In this document: positions 16,579-25,629 of the stretch, piece after piece | Layout: the number at the start of each line of letters is the position of its first letter | How positions within the stretch are numbered: the first letter of the stretch is position 1 | Notes under the pieces: generated by a model | What the model was told of the DNA's origin: nothing | The model's input: only the letters and a program-made list of their open reading frames with translations | Database searches by the model: none | Program-made: the position numbers and the translations under genes | Source: Arachnia propionica | Lineage (GTDB): Bacteria > Actinomycetota > Actinomycetes > Propionibacteriales > Propionibacteriaceae | NCBI RefSeq assembly: GCF_003859805.1 | Contig: NZ_RQZG01000013.1 | Coordinates: 44,889 to 108,888, forward strand | Length of the DNA stretch: 64,000 nt | Direction of reading: 5' to 3'

Positions 16579-17157
16579 TCACCACGACGCTGTGCCGCGG
16601 ATCAGGGGTCCGATCTGGCCAAGAAGTCCCGGGTACCTGGCCTGTGTCAGTGTGACGTCACGAAAGGGGCTCGCCTCGAGGACCGTCGTCGTGTCCCGGC
16701 ACGGGTCACACCCACGGTCAAGAAGCTTCGTCAGCGGGGTGGCGAGACGCTGGATGCGCCGGGCCCACGTTCCAGCAGGTGCTGCGACGTGTTCACTGAC
16801 ATGCATCACACCTTCCGGTGTGAGGACTCGATGCGCCTCACGCAGCACCTGTGCCGGGTCATGGACGGAGCACAGCACCGTGGCGCACACGATCACATCG
16901 ACGCTGGCGTCCTCGAGCGGGATGGCCTCGGCCGGAGCAGTCAGCAGCCGGGAGCCGGAACGCTCCGCAACACGGCTGCGCAAGCTGCTCGTCGGGTGGG
17001 GCTCCAGTGCGATCCATCGAGTCGTGGCAGGTAGCAGCCGTCCCAGAGTGCCGTTGCCAGCCCCGAGGTCGAGGACCGTTCCTCGGCACGTCGCCGCGAC
17101 GTGGGCCAACCACTGCTGATGTGGCACAGGCCCTCTGGGACTCCGGGTGGCAGCCAT
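16579..17157 (-). CDS. Class I SAM-dependent methyltransferase (192 aa)
   Basis: The S-adenosylmethionine-binding motif LDLGAGNGTLGRLLP is at about residues 28-42. It is followed by the acidic IALEPHP strand, the motif ASVDVIVCATVLCSVHDP and the motif LREAHRVLTPEGVM. This is the Methyltransf_11 pattern of small-molecule methyltransferases. The segment after GGVMHVSEH-like sequence resembles ubiquinone/menaquinone-type or generic lipid methyltransferases, so the substrate stays open. I chose the ATG at 17157 because TATCAT lies six bases upstream; a GTG six codons earlier would overlap that promoter. It is monocistronic. Confidence 0.8.
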   Translation of the reverse strand: MAATRSPRGPVPHQQWLAHVAATCRGTVLDLGAGNGTLGRLLPATTRWIALEPHPTSSLRSRVAERSGSRLLTAPAEAIPLEDASVDVIVCATVLCSVHDPAQVLREAHRVLTPEGVMHVSEHVAAPAGTWARRIQRLATPLTKLLDRGCDPCRDTTTVLEASPFRDVTLTQARYPGLLGQIGPLIRGTASW

Positions 17158-17169
17158 GTCACCATGATA
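17158..17169 (-). promoter_or_regulatory. -10 TATCAT of a leaderless promoter
   Basis: On the minus strand TATCAT (17164-17169) is six bases before the ATG at 17157. Confidence 0.55.
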
Positions 17170-17229
17170 TTTCACGCTGTGGGAACCCCCGTGGGTGAGC
17201 TCCGGCGCCTGCCGAGCCTGTGCTCCCCC

Positions 17230-17817
17230 TCAGCGGGTGGCCTCCGCCAGCGGTACCTCCGGGTCGGGTTCATGGGTGATGCGGTTGCGGATGTCGCGTC
17301 TGACCACCTCGATGGACCACACCCACAGGATGTGCCCGAAGCACTCCGAGAAGTGCTCGTCCCAGGTCTGGCCACCCTCGACCCACGGGAACGGGGTCGG
17401 GACCAGACCGGTGAGAGGCATCAGCAGCACGTGGAAGAAGATCCACGCCAGGAAACCGAAGACCGCGCCCTGCCACAGCTTGATGCGTGGGAAGTACTCG
17501 GCGACGATGCAGTAGAACAGCGCGATCACGATGGAGAACGCGAAGTGGACGATGAACGAGTAGATCGGCCTGGGGTTCCCGTTGAAGAAGATCAGGGCGT
17601 GTGACTGCTCCGGGCTCATCCCGAACCACAGCTCCAGCATCGTCTGCGGTGGGTTCGTGGCGTCACGTTCCGGCGTGCGGGGTGGGAACGGGACCTCCCA
17701 GCCGAACTTGACGATGGCCGAGAACATCCCGGCGATCAGCCCCACCAGGGCCGCGACTCCGATGCGGCGCCTGGCGGGATCGGTGTGACCGAGCAGTCGA
17801 GGGATGAGAGCGGACAT
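17230..17817 (-). CDS. YagU family membrane protein (195 aa)
   Basis: The protein has about four hydrophobic segments: near residues 18-40 (IGVAALVGLIAGMFSAIVKFG), 85-105 (SFIVHFAFSIVIALFYCIVA), 112-135 and a short one near 160. The order and the WEVPFPPRTPERDATNPP loop match the YagU/DUF1440 inner-membrane family, one member of which is linked to acid resistance in E. coli. AGGAGG stands 5 bases before the ATG. It is transcribed away from the esterase gene at 18017. The physiological role here is not visible. Confidence 0.8.
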   Translation of the reverse strand: MSALIPRLLGHTDPARRRIGVAALVGLIAGMFSAIVKFGWEVPFPPRTPERDATNPPQTMLELWFGMSPEQSHALIFFNGNPRPIYSFIVHFAFSIVIALFYCIVAEYFPRIKLWQGAVFGFLAWIFFHVLLMPLTGLVPTPFPWVEGGQTWDEHFSECFGHILWVWSIEVVRRDIRNRITHEPDPEVPLAEATR

Positions 17818-17924
17818 GAGACCTCCTGTGGTGCGTGACCGCGACGCCGGACGACACCGTCACGGCCACTCCTGAGTTCAGGATGCCGGGACGACAAAGA
17901 TGTCGCCATCGTGGAGATGACACG

Positions 17925-17936
17925 TAGGATGGCGGG
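17925..17936 (+). promoter_or_regulatory. Possible promoter for the esterase gene (TAGGAT)
   Basis: TAGGAT at 17925-17930 has the window's usual -10 form. A transcript starting near 17937 would give the esterase mRNA an 80-base leader that begins with GTG and could carry a short upstream frame. Confidence 0.35.
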
Positions 17937-18016
17937 GTGAGCACGCTCACGATGCCGACCATCGACACGAGAATCTGCGTTCCACAAGGTGCTTCGACAT
18001 CCCGAGGTGATTTTCC

Positions 18017-18955
18017 ATGCGTCGTCGAGATCTGCTGCAGTTCGCCGCCGTGGCCCTGGCTGCCGGGCCGGCAGGCTGTGCTGCCCCGCGACCGGAGACC
18101 ACCGAGTCTCCCAGCCGAGCCGTGACCACCCCCGCAGGCACCGTCTCCCCGATGAACCTGCCGGAGACCACCGCACCCCCCAGCGAGGACGGGGCCACCC
18201 CCGCGAGCACTTCGTCCCCGACGAATCCGCCGGAGACCACCGCAGTCCCCAGCCCGGGCACGACCCCTCAGTTCCGCAGCAGCGACGGTCTCGTCAGCCG
18301 ATACCGTTTCGACGAGGCCCCGACCAGCACCCGACCGACCGGGATCGTGATCTATCTCCACGGTGACGGACACGGCGAGTTCGAGCCCGGCTCCACCGTC
18401 CTCGACGACTACGCCGCCGTCGCCCGGGACAACGGCATGTCCATGCTGGCCCCCCTCACCCCGGACCAACGCACCCACACCTGGTGGCAGGACGAGTCAT
18501 CCGGCCACTGGCTGCGGGAGCTGATCGACCACGTCAAGGCCACCCATGACATCGACGACTCCCGGGTGTGGCTGGCAGGTTACTCCGGTGGCGCCGAGGT
18601 CATCACCAACGTCCTGTTGCCGGACCATTCCGACCTGTTCACCGGCGGCGGGGCCGTCCTGGTGGGCGGGGGCAGTCTCGACTCCGAGGTCGTCTTCACC
18701 ACGCAGCCGAGCCCGCAACTGAAGCAGGACTTCGTCATGACCTGGGTGGTCGGTGAGCTGGACACCCCGGGCCGAGGCGGCGCGGACGGCGATTTCGACG
18801 CCCTGGCCGAGACACAGGCCGCTGAGCAGGCCTACCAGACCCTCGGCATGACCCACACCGCCGTCGAGGTCCTGCCGGGGGAGACCCATGTCACCTCGGC
18901 GGATGACGGTGCCCCGGCTCTCAGGCGTCTGCTCGAGGTCACAGGGCGTCGATGA
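18017..18955 (+). CDS. Secreted alpha/beta-hydrolase, likely esterase lipoprotein (312 aa)
   Basis: The N-terminus MRRRDLLQFAAVALAAGPAG has twin arginines and a lipobox-like PAGC with Cys21. Residues 22-85 form a Pro/Thr/Ser-rich linker containing PPETTAVPS-type repeats. The hydrolase domain follows: LHGDGH at 114-119 as the oxyanion segment, GYSGG with nucleophile Ser190, and GETHVTS with a candidate catalytic His291. This resembles polyhydroxybutyrate-depolymerase or feruloyl-esterase-like folds, though the substrate is unknown. It should be exported and surface-attached, the linker spanning the wall. GAGGTGA lies 6 bases before the ATG. Confidence 0.8.
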   Translation: MRRRDLLQFAAVALAAGPAGCAAPRPETTESPSRAVTTPAGTVSPMNLPETTAPPSEDGATPASTSSPTNPPETTAVPSPGTTPQFRSSDGLVSRYRFDEAPTSTRPTGIVIYLHGDGHGEFEPGSTVLDDYAAVARDNGMSMLAPLTPDQRTHTWWQDESSGHWLRELIDHVKATHDIDDSRVWLAGYSGGAEVITNVLLPDHSDLFTGGGAVLVGGGSLDSEVVFTTQPSPQLKQDFVMTWVVGELDTPGRGGADGDFDALAETQAAEQAYQTLGMTHTAVEVLPGETHVTSADDGAPALRRLLEVTGRR

Positions 18956-18990
18956 GGTCACGCAGGGACCGTCTGCTGGCACTCATGCCT

Positions 18991-19044
18991 TGGTCTCGAC
19001 ACGGGTTCCCTCGCTTCGCATCGGGACCCCGGCCCGACCAGCGG
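18991..19044. repeat. REP-like element (GGTCTCGAC ... CGACCAGCGG family)
   Basis: TGGTCTCGACACGGG at the left end and CCCGACCAGCGG at the right end form imperfect inverted arms. It is related to 8603-8654 and 50639-50682. It lies in the 241-base gap between the esterase gene and purB; the rest of that gap holds the purB promoter. Confidence 0.6.
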
Positions 19045-19183
19045 AAAAGCGACATCGACAATGCCCTGAGCCTTGCCCCGTGGCATGGTCCGTCGGCATG
19101 TCCGACATGCCCTACACCCTCGACCACGACCCGTGTCACATCGCTGGCCCGGAGCGCGTCATCCGGATCGACGGGTGAGCCAA

Positions 19184-19196
19184 TAGAGTTGGGGCC
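19184..19196 (+). promoter_or_regulatory. -10 TAGAGT of a leaderless promoter
   Basis: TAGAGT at 19184-19189 is seven bases before the purB ATG. Confidence 0.6.
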
Positions 19197-20627
19197 ATGA
19201 GCGTTCCCAATGTGCTGGCCACCCGTTACGCCTCCGAGCAGATGCGTGCCATCTGGGCCCCCGAGGCCAAGGTGATCGCGGAGCGACGGCTGTGGCTGGC
19301 GGTGCTGCGCGCCCAGCGGGACCTCGGCGTCGACTTCGGAGGTGCCGATGCCGACGAGGTGATCGCCGCCTATGAGGCCGTGGTCGACCAGGTGGACCTG
19401 GCCTCCATCGCGGCCAGGGAGCGCATCACCCGTCATGACGTCAAGGCCCGCATCGAGGAGTTCAACGAACTCGCCGGGCACGAGCACGTCCACAAGGGCA
19501 TGACCTCGCGCGATCTCACCGAGAACATCGAGCAGTACCAGGTCCTGGAATCGCTGCGCATCATCCGGGACCGGGTCGTCGCGGCCCTGGCGAACCTCTC
19601 CCGGCTCGCCGTCGCCTGGGCCGAGCAGCCGATCACCGGGCGCTCCCACAACGTCGCGGCCCAGATCACCACGCTCGGCAAGCGCTTCGCCACGGTTGCC
19701 GACGAGCTGCTGGTCGCCCACCGTCGCCTGACGGAGCTCATCGAACGCTACCCGGCACGAGGCATCAAGGGGCCCGTCGGCACCGCGCAGGACATGCTCG
19801 ACCTGCTGGGCGGTGATGCCGACGCCCTGGCGGAACTGGAACGCCGGGTCACCGCCGAACTCGGCTTCGCCACGGTCCTCACCTCCACGGGGCAGGTCTA
19901 TCCCCGCAGCCTCGACTACGACGTGGTCACCGCACTCGCGCAGACCGCGGCCGCCCCGTCGAACCTCGCCACCACCATCCGGCTGATGGCCGGGCTGGAG
20001 CTCGTGACCGAGGGTTTCAAGGAGGGGCAGGTCGGCAGCTCCGCCATGCCCCACAAGATGAACACCCGCTCCTGCGAACGTGTCAACGGGATGGCGGTCA
20101 TCCTCCGCGGGCACGTCGCGATGGTCGGTGAGCTGGCGGGCGACCAGTGGAACGAGGGGGACGTCTCCTGCTCCGTCGTGCGCCGTGTCGCCCTGCCCGA
20201 TGCGTTCTTCGCCCTCGACGGGCTGTTCGAGACCTTTCTCACCGTGCTGGCCGACTTCGGGGCCTTCCCCGAGGTCATCGCGGCCGAACTCGACCGCTAC
20301 CTGCCGTTCCTCACCACCACCAAGGTGCTCATGGCGGCGGTCCGCAAGGGCGTGGGGCGTGAGGCGGCCCACGAGGCCATCAAGGAGCACGCCGTCGCCG
20401 TCGCCCTGGAGATGCGGCAGGGCCTGGCCGTCAACGATCTCCTCGACCGGCTGGCCGCCGACGACCGCCTGCACCTGGGCCGGGACGAACTGGGAGCACT
20501 GGTGACCAATCCGCTGGACCTGGCGGGCACCGCAGGTGCCCAGGTCTCACGCATCGCCGATCAGGTGGCGGCCGTGGTCGCCCAGCACCCCGAGGCCGCC
20601 CGGTACCGCCCGGGTGCTGTGCTCTGA
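19197..20627 (+). CDS. purB: Adenylosuccinate lyase
   Basis: This enzyme splits fumarate from SAICAR and from adenylosuccinate, acting in both IMP and AMP synthesis. The 476-residue protein carries the fumarase/aspartase superfamily signature GSSAMPHKMNTRSCERVNG around residue 280 and the substrate loop TSRDLTENIEQ. The length fits the bacterial family. A strong hairpin follows the stop. It is cytoplasmic and expected to be a homotetramer. The start ATG follows its -10 hexamer by seven bases with no ribosome binding site. Confidence 0.97.
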   Translation: MSVPNVLATRYASEQMRAIWAPEAKVIAERRLWLAVLRAQRDLGVDFGGADADEVIAAYEAVVDQVDLASIAARERITRHDVKARIEEFNELAGHEHVHKGMTSRDLTENIEQYQVLESLRIIRDRVVAALANLSRLAVAWAEQPITGRSHNVAAQITTLGKRFATVADELLVAHRRLTELIERYPARGIKGPVGTAQDMLDLLGGDADALAELERRVTAELGFATVLTSTGQVYPRSLDYDVVTALAQTAAAPSNLATTIRLMAGLELVTEGFKEGQVGSSAMPHKMNTRSCERVNGMAVILRGHVAMVGELAGDQWNEGDVSCSVVRRVALPDAFFALDGLFETFLTVLADFGAFPEVIAAELDRYLPFLTTTKVLMAAVRKGVGREAAHEAIKEHAVAVALEMRQGLAVNDLLDRLAADDRLHLGRDELGALVTNPLDLAGTAGAQVSRIADQVAAVVAQHPEAARYRPGAVL

Positions 20628-20656
20628 GCACCCTGCCTCCCCGGAGAAAGGGGGAA

Positions 20657-20692
20657 CCCCTGGCGAGGGTCGTTGGGAACCCTCACCAGGGG
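20657..20692. terminator. Terminator hairpin between purB and the DUF4832 gene
   Basis: CCCCTGGCGAGGGT (20657-20670) pairs with ACCCTCACCAGGGG (20679-20692), with one mismatch and an 8-base loop. It sits between two convergent genes, so it can serve both strands. A smaller hairpin, CGGAGA/TCTCCG, follows at 20696-20714. Confidence 0.75.
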
Positions 20693-20722
20693 CTTCGGAG
20701 ATGGGCGGTCTCCGATTCGGGA

Positions 20723-22234
20723 TCACTGCACAGCGATGATCCCGGTCTTGGGGAGCCCCGGAGCGGGCTTCGGGGCCGAGGCCGACGGGGCCGGGTTCGG
20801 GGACTGTTTGGTGGTGATGGTCCCGACGGTCAGGTAACCGGGGAAGTCGGCGTCCTGGTTCGCGTTGGCGAACCGGATCGGGGCCCCACCCGGCATCGCG
20901 TTCGGGATCCTGACCGCGACGGTGCCGACCTCGGCGGGCAGCGTCGCCGTCCACTCCGCCTGCTTGTTCTCCATGAGGGAGGGCAGGTTCGCATCGATGG
21001 TGGTGCTGGAGAGCACCTTGCCATCGGCGTCCAGCACCGCGAACTCCACCGGCCAGTCGTAGTAGAACGGCGCCACACCGCGGTTGGTCACGCGCAGTGA
21101 GATCGTGGCCTTGTCGCCGGTGGTGGTGATGCTGGCCTCGGTGGCGGCGAAGTCGTAGCCGAGCGAGGCGTGCGCGGCCTTCGCCTTCTCCAAGGGCTCA
21201 CCGGTGAAGCCGGGGGACCACGCCCGGTGGTTGATCAGCCAGGAGGCGTGGGTGCCCTTGACCGCCTCGTCGAAGTTCTCCGGCTTGGCGGGCTCCGGGC
21301 ACGGCTGTGCGGGATCGAACAGGCACAGCTGGATCTGCGGGTAGATCTCGCCGCCGATCGGCTTGGTCATCCAGAGCTTGTCCATCTCGGCCTGCTTCAT
21401 CCGGCTCATGAAGTGCCAGTCGATGGTCGGCAGGGTGGAGAACGCGAACGAGTCGTCGTGGAAGCCGACGTCGATCTGGGCCAGGTCCTTCATCGGTTGG
21501 CGGTTCAGCAGCCGGGTCTTGTCGAAGGCCTGGTCCCAGGCCTTGTAGAAGCTGAGCTCCACGTCACGCGCGGGCATCCAGTCGGCGCGCGTCGGGTTCA
21601 GGCCGTCGTTGTCCTCGCCGTTCATCGGCCAGGTGTGCTGCTCACCCCAGAACCCCACCAGACCGGTGGTGATGAACCCGATCCGGGGATCGCCGTCGTA
21701 CTTCGCGCCGAAGGCCGCGACGAAATCGGTGATGAGGGCACGGATGCGGGAATCTTCGTAGTCGGGTGAGAAATTGATGCCTTCGGCCTGGTTGCCGATT
21801 GCGGATCGGATCTTGCCGTCCTCGTCGACGATGTAGGCGCGGGAACGGTCGATCCCGCCCGGACCCAGCAGGTAGTCCGGGACACCGGTCTCCTTCTCCG
21901 GGTAGTCGAGGTAGAAGCGGAACGCGGCCTGGTGGCCCCGGGAGCTGATGGCCGCCAGCTTGGCCTCGAACTCGCTCCAGTCGTAGGTCTTCTCGCCCTT
22001 CACCACGGCATCGAGTGGCAGGTAGAACCACTCCATGGTGTGGGGGAAGGCGTCTGCCTTGTCGCCGAGCTCGTCACCGAAGGGCATGAATCCCTTGAGG
22101 GGGTTGTCGGTGCGGGCCGCCGTCGTCGCCAAGGGCTTCCAGCCCGTCTGGTCGTCTGCTTGGCTGTGGGTCAGGGGAACGGACAGGGTCAGTGCGGTGG
22201 CCGCCAGCAGGGCAGCGGTACGCAGTCTCAGCAT
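20723..22234 (-). CDS. Secreted DUF4832 glycosidase-like protein with curtailed LPKTG (503 aa)
   Basis: A Sec signal peptide (residues 1-26, ending HSQA) precedes a TIM-barrel-like domain with FRFYLDYPEKETGVP and GLVGFWGEQHTW. The C-terminal part resembles DUF4832, a beta-sandwich found in secreted carbohydrate-active proteins. The last residues are a Pro/Ser/Ala linker and LPKTGIIAVQ. LPKTG is a sortase recognition motif, but the usual hydrophobic stretch and positive tail are missing, so anchoring looks impaired. AAGGAG precedes the ATG. It is transcribed away from the alpha-galactoside importer and may act on the same glycans; this is an inference. Confidence 0.8.
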   Translation of the reverse strand: MLRLRTAALLAATALTLSVPLTHSQADDQTGWKPLATTAARTDNPLKGFMPFGDELGDKADAFPHTMEWFYLPLDAVVKGEKTYDWSEFEAKLAAISSRGHQAAFRFYLDYPEKETGVPDYLLGPGGIDRSRAYIVDEDGKIRSAIGNQAEGINFSPDYEDSRIRALITDFVAAFGAKYDGDPRIGFITTGLVGFWGEQHTWPMNGEDNDGLNPTRADWMPARDVELSFYKAWDQAFDKTRLLNRQPMKDLAQIDVGFHDDSFAFSTLPTIDWHFMSRMKQAEMDKLWMTKPIGGEIYPQIQLCLFDPAQPCPEPAKPENFDEAVKGTHASWLINHRAWSPGFTGEPLEKAKAAHASLGYDFAATEASITTTGDKATISLRVTNRGVAPFYYDWPVEFAVLDADGKVLSSTTIDANLPSLMENKQAEWTATLPAEVGTVAVRIPNAMPGGAPIRFANANQDADFPGYLTVGTITTKQSPNPAPSASAPKPAPGLPKTGIIAVQ

Positions 22235-22327
22235 GGTTCTCCTTTCTCAAGGTGTGAACACCGCCACCTCCGGACCAGTGGCAGCGCCGCCCGGGCCGGA
22301 GATGACCTCAGTCCACCACAAGATCCC

Positions 22328-22363
22328 CCCCTTATGCAACCCATTGACTTAACATGTAAGGGG
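22328..22363. promoter_or_regulatory. Inverted repeat CCCCTTA/TAAGGGG around a TTGACT box
   Basis: CCCCTTA (22328-22334) and TAAGGGG (22357-22363) are perfect 7-bp arms enclosing TTGACT (22344-22349), a likely -35 of the importer operon at 22415. The arrangement suits a sugar-responsive repressor in the 180-bp divergent region. Confidence 0.45.
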
Positions 22364-22414
22364 TGCTTCAATAAGCGGCATCCTCGGGATTGCTCCAGAG
22401 TCGGAAGGGCCCGA

Positions 22415-23359
22415 ATGACTGCTCCAGCCGCATCCAGCACGGCTCGCCACACACGACGACGTGTCCCCCCATCAGCTCGAGGACACACCGTCGCCGCCAT
22501 CGTGCTCCTCACCCCGGCCCTCCTCGGGTTCCTGGTGTTCTGGATCAGCCCGGCGATCCGAGGTTTCGGCTACTCCGTCACCGACTACAACCTGCTGAAC
22601 CAGGGGCGCTACGTCGGTGCCGAGAACTTCCGCAACGTCATCGGTGACGAACAGGTGTGGGAGTCGATGCGGATCACGGTGGTCTTCGCCGCGGGCAGCG
22701 TCATCATCACACTGGGGCTCGCGATGCTGCTCGCCGCGCTCATGCAGCGGCTGCGCGCCAGGACCTGGGTGCGTGCCGGGCTGCTGCTGCCGTGGCTGGT
22801 GCCCAATGTGGCCATCGCGCTCATCTGGGCATGGCTCCTGGACGCCAACGTCGGTTACCTCAAAGGAGTGCTCGACCGCATCGGGACGGCCCTGCAGCTC
22901 GACCTCCTCATCAACTTCACCTTCTTCAACAGCGACGCGGCGCTCAACATCATCATCCTCATCGGGGTGTGGTCCGGGGTCGGCTACACCGCCTTGCTGC
23001 TGTTCGCGGGCATGATGCAGGTGCCCGTCGAGTACTACGAGGCCGGGGCCATCGACGGGGCCACCGAGACCACGATGTTCTTCCGCATCACCCTGCCCCT
23101 GATCCGACCCGTCATCGCGCTGGTCGTGGTGGTCTCACTCATCGGTTCGTTCCAGGTCTTCGACCTGGTCCAGGTGGGCTACGGCAACAAACCCATCCCT
23201 GAGGTGCGGGTCATCTACTACCACATCTACCAGCAGGCCTTCGACTTCCTGAAGATGGGCCACGCCTCCGCCATCGCCCTGCTGCTGGCCATCGTCCTCG
23301 CCGTGCTGACCCTGCTCCAGCTGCGGCTGCTGCGTGCCAACCGATCGGACCTGGCATGA
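22415..23359 (+). CDS. Sugar ABC transporter permease, MalF/UgpA type (314 aa)
   Basis: Six hydrophobic segments are visible, starting with HTVAAIVLLTPALLGFLVFW. The cytoplasmic EAA loop reads EYYEAGAIDGATETTMFFRI, the contact site for the ATPase. It forms a heterodimeric pore with the next gene, which overlaps it by four bases (ATGA). GGAAGG stands 6 bases before the ATG at 22415, and the frame upstream of that is antisense to another gene. No ATP-binding subunit is encoded in the operon, so it probably uses a shared MsiK-like ATPase elsewhere. The neighbouring GH36 gene points to alpha-galactosides as substrate. Confidence 0.92.
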   Translation: MTAPAASSTARHTRRRVPPSARGHTVAAIVLLTPALLGFLVFWISPAIRGFGYSVTDYNLLNQGRYVGAENFRNVIGDEQVWESMRITVVFAAGSVIITLGLAMLLAALMQRLRARTWVRAGLLLPWLVPNVAIALIWAWLLDANVGYLKGVLDRIGTALQLDLLINFTFFNSDAALNIIILIGVWSGVGYTALLLFAGMMQVPVEYYEAGAIDGATETTMFFRITLPLIRPVIALVVVVSLIGSFQVFDLVQVGYGNKPIPEVRVIYYHIYQQAFDFLKMGHASAIALLLAIVLAVLTLLQLRLLRANRSDLA

Positions 23360-24243
23360 GAGGACGACACACACCGCGCCCCAGCCGTGCCCTCGCCTGG
23401 ACGATGCTCGTCATCGCCCTGGTGGCCACGGCCTTCCCGTTCTACTGGATGGTCCGTACCGCACTGACCCCGGCTGCTGAGCTGGTCGCCGACTCCGGGA
23501 AGCTGTGGCCCACCAATCCGACGTTGATCAACTTCCAGCGTGTGCTGGGTCTGGTCTCCCGCGAGGAGGCCGTCGCGGCAGGGGGCAGCGGGGCCTCGAT
23601 CAACTTCCCGCTCCACACCCTCAACTCCCTCATCTACGCCGGTGGGATCGCCGTCATCCAGACCATGGCCTGCGCCGGTGCCGCCTACGCCTTCGCCCGG
23701 CTGCGTTTCCCCGGCCGCGACGTGCTCTTCCTCGTCGTCATCGGTGGTCTCATGATTCCCGGGATCTTCACGCTGCTGCCCAACTTCACACTGATCCGGG
23801 ACCTGCAGCTGATGAACACCATGCTCGGGATGATGCTGCCCGCCATGCTCATGTCCCCCTTTGCCATCTTCTTCCTGCGGCAGTTCTTCCTGTCGCTCCC
23901 GGTCGAGGTGGAGGAGGCGGCCATGCTCGACGGTCTCGGCCCACTCTCGAGGTTCGCCCGGATCGCCGTGCCGATGAACATCGGTCCCATCGCGACGATG
24001 GTGCTCATCACCTTCGTCGGGATGTGGAAGGACTACCTCTGGCCGCTGGTGGTGGGCCGCAAGGAACACACCCGACTGCTCACCGTCGGACTCAGCGTCT
24101 TCCAGCAGCAGTCCCCCAACACCGCCCCCGACTGGACCGGACTCATGGCCGGCTCCACCCTCTCGGTGCTGCCCGCCCTGCTCATCCTGGTCTTCCTCGG
24201 CAGACAGCTCGTCCAGTCCCTCAGCTTCTCGGGGAACAAATGA
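23356..24243 (+). CDS. Sugar ABC transporter permease, MalG/UgpE type (295 aa)
   Basis: The second permease of the importer has six predicted membrane segments and the EAA loop VEVEEAAMLDGLGPLSRFAR. The first segment is AWTMLVIALVATAFPFYWMV. The ATG overlaps the stop of the preceding permease, so translation is coupled. A periplasmic-side insertion around residues 60-90 (LGLVSREEAVAAGGSGASIN) is somewhat long for the family. The solute-binding lipoprotein follows 33 bases downstream. Confidence 0.92.
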   Translation: MRGRHTPRPSRALAWTMLVIALVATAFPFYWMVRTALTPAAELVADSGKLWPTNPTLINFQRVLGLVSREEAVAAGGSGASINFPLHTLNSLIYAGGIAVIQTMACAGAAYAFARLRFPGRDVLFLVVIGGLMIPGIFTLLPNFTLIRDLQLMNTMLGMMLPAMLMSPFAIFFLRQFFLSLPVEVEEAAMLDGLGPLSRFARIAVPMNIGPIATMVLITFVGMWKDYLWPLVVGRKEHTRLLTVGLSVFQQQSPNTAPDWTGLMAGSTLSVLPALLILVFLGRQLVQSLSFSGNK

Positions 24244-24276
24244 CCCGACGTGACCGACGAACCAAAGGAGATTCAC

Positions 24277-25620
24277 ATGTCACTGCGCAAGATCACGGCC
24301 GCTCTCGGGGCGCTCGCCCTGGCCATCGGGATGGGGGCCTGCAGCAACCAGGGAGGTGACCCGGGCGGCGGTGGTGAGGTCACCCTGCAGTACTGGCTGT
24401 GGGATGACACCCAGCTCCCGCTCTACCAGCAGTGCGCCGACGACTTCACCGCGAAGCACCCGAACATCCGCATCGAGATCACCCAGACCGCCTGGGGGCA
24501 GTACTGGACCAACCTCACCACCCAGATCGCCTCCGGTGACGCACCCGACGTGTTCACCAACCAGGTGTCCTACTACCCGCAGTTCGTGGCCAACCAGCAG
24601 ATCCTGGACCTCACCGAGCGCATCGACCAGGCCGGGATCGACCTCACCCAGTACGCCGAGGGCTTCCCGGAACGCTGGGTCCTGGACGGCAGACGCTACG
24701 GCCTGCCCAAGGACTGGGACGCCGTCGGACTGCTGTACAACGTCGAGAAGGCCGAGGCCGCAGGATTCGATGCCGAGAGGATGAACAACCTCACCTGGAA
24801 CCCCACCGACGGCGGTACCTTCGGCGAGTTCATCCGTGCCACCACCGTCGACGCCGAAGGTCGCAACGCCAACGACCCGGCCTTCGACAAGGACAACGTC
24901 ACCAGCTACGGCTACTACCCCGAGTGGAGCGACGGCGCCGTCGGGCAGAACGGGTGGGGCAACTTCGCCCACGCCAACGGGTTCACCTACACCGACCAGC
25001 AGGGCCTGCCCACCGAGTTCAACTACGACTCCCCGGAGCTGGTGGCCACCGCGGCCTGGCTGCAGCGGCTCGTGAACGACGGTCTGGCCCCCCGGTTCGA
25101 CCAGCAGTCGTCGCTCGGCACCGATGCGGTGATGAAGAACGGCACCGCCGCCTCCACCATCCAGGGGTCGTGGACCATGGCCTCCTACCTGGGGGAGGAC
25201 TCACCGGTGAAGTTCGCCTTCGCGAAGCTGCCCACCGGACCCAAGGGACGATTCACGGCGACCAACGGTCTCTCCGACGCCATCTGGTCGGGAACCGAGC
25301 ACCCGGACGAGGCCTTCGCGTGGGTGACCCACCTGGCCTCGAAGGAGTGCCAGGACAAGGTGGCCCGGGGAGCGCGCGTGTTCCCGGCCCAGAAGTCGTC
25401 GACGGAGATCGCGATGACCGCGTTCAGGGAGAAGGGATACGACCCGACGCCGTTCGTCGAGATGGTCGATGCCGGTGAGACCTACCCGGTGCCGCTGCTC
25501 GCCAAGGGGAACGAACTGAACGAGGTGATCCAGGATGCCATGGCCGAGGTGGCCCAGGGGGCCGACCCACAGGGCACCCTCACCAAGGCCAACCAGGACG
25601 CCCAGGCCCTCTACGAGTAG
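24277..25620 (+). CDS. Sugar-binding lipoprotein of the ABC importer (447 aa)
   Basis: This is a family 1 extracellular solute-binding protein. A lipoprotein signal ends GMGAC with Cys22. The mature part carries the usual VTLQYWLWDDTQLPLYQQ opening and an alternating lobe pattern through FAFAKLPTGPKGRFTATNGL. It captures the sugar outside the membrane and delivers it to the two permeases. AAAGGAG precedes the ATG at 24277; an in-frame start nine codons earlier would place the charged segment TDEPKEIH before the signal peptide. Its ligand is inferred to be raffinose- or melibiose-like from the adjacent alpha-galactosidase. Confidence 0.92.
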   Translation: MSLRKITAALGALALAIGMGACSNQGGDPGGGGEVTLQYWLWDDTQLPLYQQCADDFTAKHPNIRIEITQTAWGQYWTNLTTQIASGDAPDVFTNQVSYYPQFVANQQILDLTERIDQAGIDLTQYAEGFPERWVLDGRRYGLPKDWDAVGLLYNVEKAEAAGFDAERMNNLTWNPTDGGTFGEFIRATTVDAEGRNANDPAFDKDNVTSYGYYPEWSDGAVGQNGWGNFAHANGFTYTDQQGLPTEFNYDSPELVATAAWLQRLVNDGLAPRFDQQSSLGTDAVMKNGTAASTIQGSWTMASYLGEDSPVKFAFAKLPTGPKGRFTATNGLSDAIWSGTEHPDEAFAWVTHLASKECQDKVARGARVFPAQKSSTEIAMTAFREKGYDPTPFVEMVDAGETYPVPLLAKGNELNEVIQDAMAEVAQGADPQGTLTKANQDAQALYE

Positions 25621-25629
25621 GAGACCACG

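Noticed and set aside
16532..17119. Plus-strand frame of 195 codons after the antitoxin-like gene
   Set aside because: It lies opposite the SAM methyltransferase, shows no domain, and has no ribosome site. A hidden toxin here is not supported.
17937..18125. 62-codon frame starting at the GTG after TAGGAT
   Set aside because: It overlaps the esterase signal peptide in another frame and has no recognisable sequence; it may only be part of the mRNA leader.
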